The position numbers and the translations under genes are program-made. This document shows, in pieces, positions 59,373 through 64,000 of a stretch of DNA of 64,000 nucleotides. Each line of letters opens with the position of its first letter. Within the stretch, counting starts at the first letter, position 1. Under the pieces are notes generated by a model. It saw only the letters and a program-made list of their open reading frames with translations, did no database searches and had not been told where the DNA came from. The DNA comes from Draba incana (lineage: Eukaryota > Streptophyta > Magnoliopsida > Brassicales > Brassicaceae). The stretch lies in assembly GCA_963576765.1 (NCBI GenBank), contig OY755202.1, positions 50,779,396 through 50,843,395 of the forward strand, written 5' to 3'.

Positions 59373-61520
59373 CATACGCCCGTGGGACGACGATGGACCG
59401 CGAGGGTAGTTGTTCATGCATACACGGTGGGATGATGAATGACAATTCAGTACGTCCGTGGTATGAAGAAACGGATAGGATCTGTATGTATGTGGTACGA
59501 TGGAACGGACGATGGTCCGGTACGTAAAGGGTTCATGTATTGGTTATGTTTGTACGGCCTCGATGTTTCCTCAGCATAACGATCTGGAGATGATACCGGT
59601 ATGGCCTCAGGATTGCCTCAGTTCATCATGTCTAAGGTTTGTACGGGCAATGTAGGAGCAGAGAGCGCATCAATGCTAACCTAGAAAGCACTTGTCCGCG
59701 GATTGGTAAGGTCTTGATCTACGATCAATAAGGACCTCAATCAAAAACTAGCACAAGGCCGTAAGGATAAGCTTAAGCTTAGCCATAGGCATAATAACAG
59801 AGCATACGGTTGAATCATGGCGATTAAACTAAGAACTCGTATGTGTTCATTGTATATGGTCTAGACACATACTTGATCTATGCATATGTTGGCTATGGAT
59901 TGAATACATGCGCCGAGGACACGCCATGTGATCTCAACCATATGCTCGGGGAAACTTGTGTTAACTAAGGCTAAGGAAAGAGTGACTCGTTGTTTGGTGA
60001 GAAGGACAAGAGCTCTGGGAGTTCTACAGTCCTAATCATATTTCATAATGTTAGGATTGTTTAGGAAGTGTGAAATGATGGTTTACTGTTATTTTTGAAT
60101 TGAGTCTTGCATAGGCGTAGTTATACCCTTTTAGGGAGCTACCATGAGCCAAGTGTTGACCTGGTCGCAGTCATTGGTAAATAAATCGATTGATCATCTC
60201 TAAATCATGGAAATAGAGATATGGTAAGATAGACGCTCAAGTGAGGATTGTCTAAGTTCAGGAAGTACTTGTTCATAGGTGCTGTTACACAACTATGCTA
60301 CCGCAAGGTGGAATGAGATATTGACATATGTAACTTTGTGATTACCTCTGGGGACTCATTATATGGATAATTATAACTAAAATAAGGACTTTGATCATAA
60401 GAAATGTCTTAACTTGTTGGTTCGCTTGTTTGCCGGGTTTCTTTACCATTAGGTTGTTCGATCGATCCTTAGTCAACCCGACAAAAAGTCTATTGGTCAG
60501 ATTAGTTTGAGAAGCGCTCGAGAGGTTCAAACAAACTCAAACTAAGACTTATACGATTCGGGGTTAGAGGAAGAACAAATATTGAATAAGAATACAATTT
60601 GGTATCTAAGTCTTCCACAATTAACAGATAGTTTTATGTGTGTATTTTTGCAGGGATGGCATCCGTATGGCCATAGATGCGTCATGGGTGGGGTAGTCAT
60701 GCTTACCTAGGGCCGACCATACGGGGCAAAGGTATTGTATGAAATGCTTCGACTATTTTTGAGAATGTAGAGGTATTAAAAACTAGGTTAAAATGGAAGT
60801 AGAAACATTTCTTGTGAACTGTAGGAAAGAGTCGAGTAGAATGCATATTAAAACGTTAGGATAGTCAGTTCACAAGGCCACTAGAATTATATATTGCATA
60901 GGGCGTATGTATGGGCATGCGTTCTGCATTGTTTATGTTTGCCCTGAAAAAGTGGCACAAATACCTAACTTGACCACGGGTCAGGTTAGATGAAAATAGA
61001 GTAGAAATTCTGCCGACGGCCGAATAACAGTAATTCTCGTGAGAGATTGCTGTAGAGAAGTGTAGCTGTTAAACCAGTTGATAGGAATGTTCCTGGTTAA
61101 TAATAAATGGATACGGAATAAGCTTGCTTAGGACGGAAGTAAATTGTGAGAATTGAATGGGTAAATGTGAAGGTCACTTGTGAAGTGCCTTGACACAGAG
61201 TACTGGGTACTATGATGAGATTATAATGGTTACGAGTAGATTAGGATATGTTAAGTTGTGGAACGGAGAAGACCGTTTTACTGAATATTCAATACTCACG
61301 CCTTACCAAAGTGGTAGGATAGGTAACCAAGGAGGTAGACCAGATGATGGCAAGGAAAGAGCAGTGGTAATGGTGAAGACTTTCTCAAGGCAGTGTAGTA
61401 TTTAGTCTAAAAACGTTGTAATTAACCATATAATGTAAAGAAACTGTTAAGAGCAATTAAAAAATATTAAGTTGACTGATATTTGGCCGTTGACTTCTAG
61501 TCGATAATTCGGGTGTTACA

Positions 61521-62264
61521 GTATCAACTAGTTTGGAGCTAGTTTATATTCAACTTCATTGGTTTGGACGTGTATGAAGTATTCAAATGCTTTTTACCTA
61601 CCACCCTTATTAGCGGACAAATAATTCTCAATGTTCATCATGGTATCATTGTCATACGACGATGCGTCGTCACCCAGTGGTGGAAGATTCTTCAAAATCA
61701 CTTTTGCTGCTTTAATGAAGAGATGGATGGTCTCGTTCCTATATTCTTCAAAATAATTTCAGGAGTATACATGAATCAGCCGAATACATTGGGCATGCAA
61801 CCATCGTTGGACATATCATTCATGTCTACATTCAATCGCCTGATATTTTTACAAAAATTCTTAATCGTGTTCAATTTTAATATGTATTTTTTTTTAACCA
61901 TTGGAGATCTTCATGTGATAGATTTTAGAGGAAACCTAGTAGTGAAATAATTTCTCTCAATTTATTCATTAACCAATATGCTTAATTATACAAAGTCTTA
62001 GCTTAATATTGTATAGGGTTATGGTTAACCTATGACTGTTGTATGTATAAATACTTTCAGTTGCATATGGAATAAGACAAACTCTGTGGTTCCGAATAAA
62101 CCTTGATATTCCAATAAAAACTAACAAAAATATCAGCGTAAACCGAATCTCTTTAAAATTCCACTATATCACGTGGGATCATTATATTCCATGTGTAACA
62201 GAAACTACAACGATGCAGAAAGAATGCACACATGCACAGTTCTACCAAATATTTGGCAAAGATT
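61521..62264. other. Intergenic, nothing recognised
   Basis: A 128-codon open frame (61564-61950) has no domain I recognise and biased hydrophobic composition; I do not call it a gene. Confidence 0.4.
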
Positions 62265-62274
62265 GCCATGGTAT

Positions 62275-62927
62275 ATATTTTTTTTTTTGACGTCACATGC
62301 TTTTTATTTAAAGCCCAAATGGCTAACCAATATTACATGAGAAACAAGAGCCACACAATTAATTATCAGATACAAATGAAGAACACGTGCAAGTTAGATA
62401 ATGAAGCAGATGCTACGTGGCAAGCATGCAGGAAAATCCACTTCCGGTGGCTTTTTCACTGTCTGAAATTAATTCCGGCGAAGACCTACCACCACCGCAT
62501 AGCTTCATCCGTCGGTTATCATGTATAATTGGTTTACCTGCAATCTCCTTATAGGAAAATCTGAGCTTGGTCATTTAGAGTCCTCTTACCACCTTAAATT
62601 GCCACCGTCTGTCGCTTCAAAAGGCCAATCCATCCACCAACACCTTCAAGTAAGGCCTTAAATTTGGAGGAATTTTGGGGAGGTTTTACTACTCCCGACC
62701 AAAAAGGACAAGATCCATAAAATAGGGGGAATGGACACCACATAACCATCACCGGGATTCGGTTTCATAATCACCACAAAGCCGTGGATGACGAAAACCT
62801 ATCCTATAAAAGAGAAACAAAATCCGAACGAATCGGAAGAGCAACTACCGGTCTAACCGGAAGATTTATCCGCTAAACGGAAATATCTTACAACAAAAGA
62901 AAACAAACGAAGATCGAAACTATACAA
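62275..62927 (-). mobile_element. 5'-truncated retroposon with poly-A tail
   Basis: On the minus strand the segment ends AAGCATGTGACGTCAAAAAA at about 62278-62300, a poly-A tail. GCCATGGTAT (62265-62274) and GCCATCGTAT (62928-62937) form a 10-bp target duplication with one mismatch. The 3' sequence (TTTGGGCTTTAAATAAAA) resembles ends of Arabidopsis L1-type LINEs; no coding region remains. Confidence 0.72.
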
Positions 62928-62937
62928 GCCATCGTAT

Positions 62938-64000
62938 TTTTAAACAAGGTTGGTGTATGTGTATTAGTGTATAAAACAAATTGGAATATGTTCTGTATAT
63001 AAAATATTTTCAAATCAAATAAATTACATTCGTTGTATCGATACTTACTTTAGGTCTGCTATAAGATCTAATCGTCAGGCACCAACATCCCCGGTATGCT
63101 ACATGTGGCAATGTTAGTACTCAGTACACGCAGAGAAATGATAATGGGCTCTTGCTAACCGAATATGATGTCTGCTTAAATTTTTGTAGTGGGCTCAGGT
63201 AAAAGTTAATGGGCTAGACTTATAGAATGTTCCCTTATGGTCCAGCGCATGCCCCTTGAGGAATTAGTTTTCGGTATGTATTTTAGGTAGGTATAATTTT
63301 GAGAGATACAACAAATTTAATAATATAGAGGAAAAAAAATTAAAATATGATACATGCATAAATGATCAATATTTTTTGAAAAATATTTATTTTGAAAATG
63401 TTCTATCTCAAAATTTTAATAAATTAATTAATTTATGCTAGACCTACCCTAGTTTTCTTTCATTCCATGGACATATGATTTCATCATTTCTATTTTGACT
63501 ATTTTCCTATACCATTTGTAACAATATATTTCTATTCGTGGAACTTTAGTGGGATTCTGTCTGTATTTTTGAAATGCCAGTAAAAGTATAAACCAAGTTC
63601 ATATTTTTAGATAAAGTGCAAATGATTATATTCCTATTGGTCAAGAAATATCCATCAAATAGATTCTTTCTTTATATATATATACTGATCCCGATTTGAT
63701 TGCTCCATTATAATTCTGAATATCCTCCGATTCATGTCCCAAATTGTCTTGTCGAAAACATTAGTGGTATGTTGTAAAATTACATTAAAGGTACAACGAA
63801 AAAACTCATTTACGGCCAGAATTGTCCCTGAAACTCAAGCTAAAATTGAGATTTGTAGAAAACTATTTTCTTTTCATTCATAACGTATACAACAATGAAT
63901 TGTCTTTGTTCAATATTGAAGGTCTCGAAACATATATTCAGCTTGATCATATATTTTGATTTTCTGTTATACATCAATATAGCTTATAGCATTTGTTAAA
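62938..64000. other. Intergenic, nothing recognised
   Basis: AT-rich DNA. TATA-like runs occur at about 63675-63687, but no coding exon follows before the window end. Confidence 0.45.

Larger units (their letters stand above)
57956..61520 (+). mobile_element. Possible LTR or solo LTR, split by Cassandra
   Basis: The segment starts near TGATGGGGAGTTAATG and could end at GGGTGTTACA (61520). It has a good core promoter (TTATAAATAG at about 58182) followed by a leader-like region. After removing the Cassandra insertion it would be about 2.7 kb. No target duplication was seen, so the boundaries are a guess; 59378-61500 otherwise shows no gene. Confidence 0.3.

Noticed and set aside
61564..61950. 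128-aa ORF
   Set aside because: No family resemblance, no promoter or splice context; likely chance or decayed transposon coding.

Overview
The window looks like transposon-dense, probably pericentromeric, DNA from a crucifer (Brassicaceae) nuclear genome. This rests on AT-rich DNA, plant splice sites, Helitrons of the Arabidopsis type (TC...CTAG ends with a GC-rich 3' hairpin), CACTA elements starting CACTACAAGAAAAC, a Cassandra TRIM carrying 5S rRNA sequence, and captured exons resembling plant tau glutathione transferase and ADP/ATP carrier genes. Only one gene looks like an ordinary intact host gene (54926-55483, +). A terpene synthase pseudogene lies at 27733-28777 (-). All calls come from reading the sequence; no database search was run.

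Layout. 1-7673: CACTA element 1, cut by the window start, with a TNP1-like gene and a decayed TNPD-type transposase (both -) and a 301-bp inverted repeat. 7674-20492: four Helitrons of one style joined head to tail without spacer (3' end of one, then 7783-11832, 11833-13944, 13945-20492); the last carries a DUF223/RPA-like exon. 20493-22222: AT-rich spacer with an AGTCGAC minisatellite. 22228-27470: Ty1/copia element with 5-bp target duplication, decayed gag-pol, and a second TRIM-like LTR embedded in its leader. 27733-28777: terpene synthase pseudogene. 29278-30641: retroposon with 15-bp target duplication. 31303-31527 and 32331-32613: small TIR elements (the latter a Mutator-type MITE with perfect 9-bp duplication).

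32712-39215: complete CACTA element 2 (TSD TAA). It has a TNP1-like gene but no recognisable transposase, and carries an apparently intact four-exon gene for a 222-aa protein resembling the OB-fold recombination factor HROB. 39573-45587: decayed Ty3/gypsy element (TSD ATAGA) inserted in a 100-bp tandem repeat. 46152: 3' end of a minus-strand Helitron. 49368-49977: hAT-like non-autonomous element. 50191-54505: Helitron with captured GSTU and ADP/ATP-carrier fragments plus an open RPA-like (DUF223) gene. 54926-55483: host-type gene. 55785-56910: LINE fragment. 58554-59372: Cassandra TRIM (TSD CATAC) nested in LTR-like DNA. 62275-62927: minus-strand retroposon with target duplication.

Recurring theme: three independent DNA transposons here carry OB-fold, single-strand-DNA/recombination-type genes (DUF223/RPA-like in two Helitrons, HROB-like in a CACTA element).
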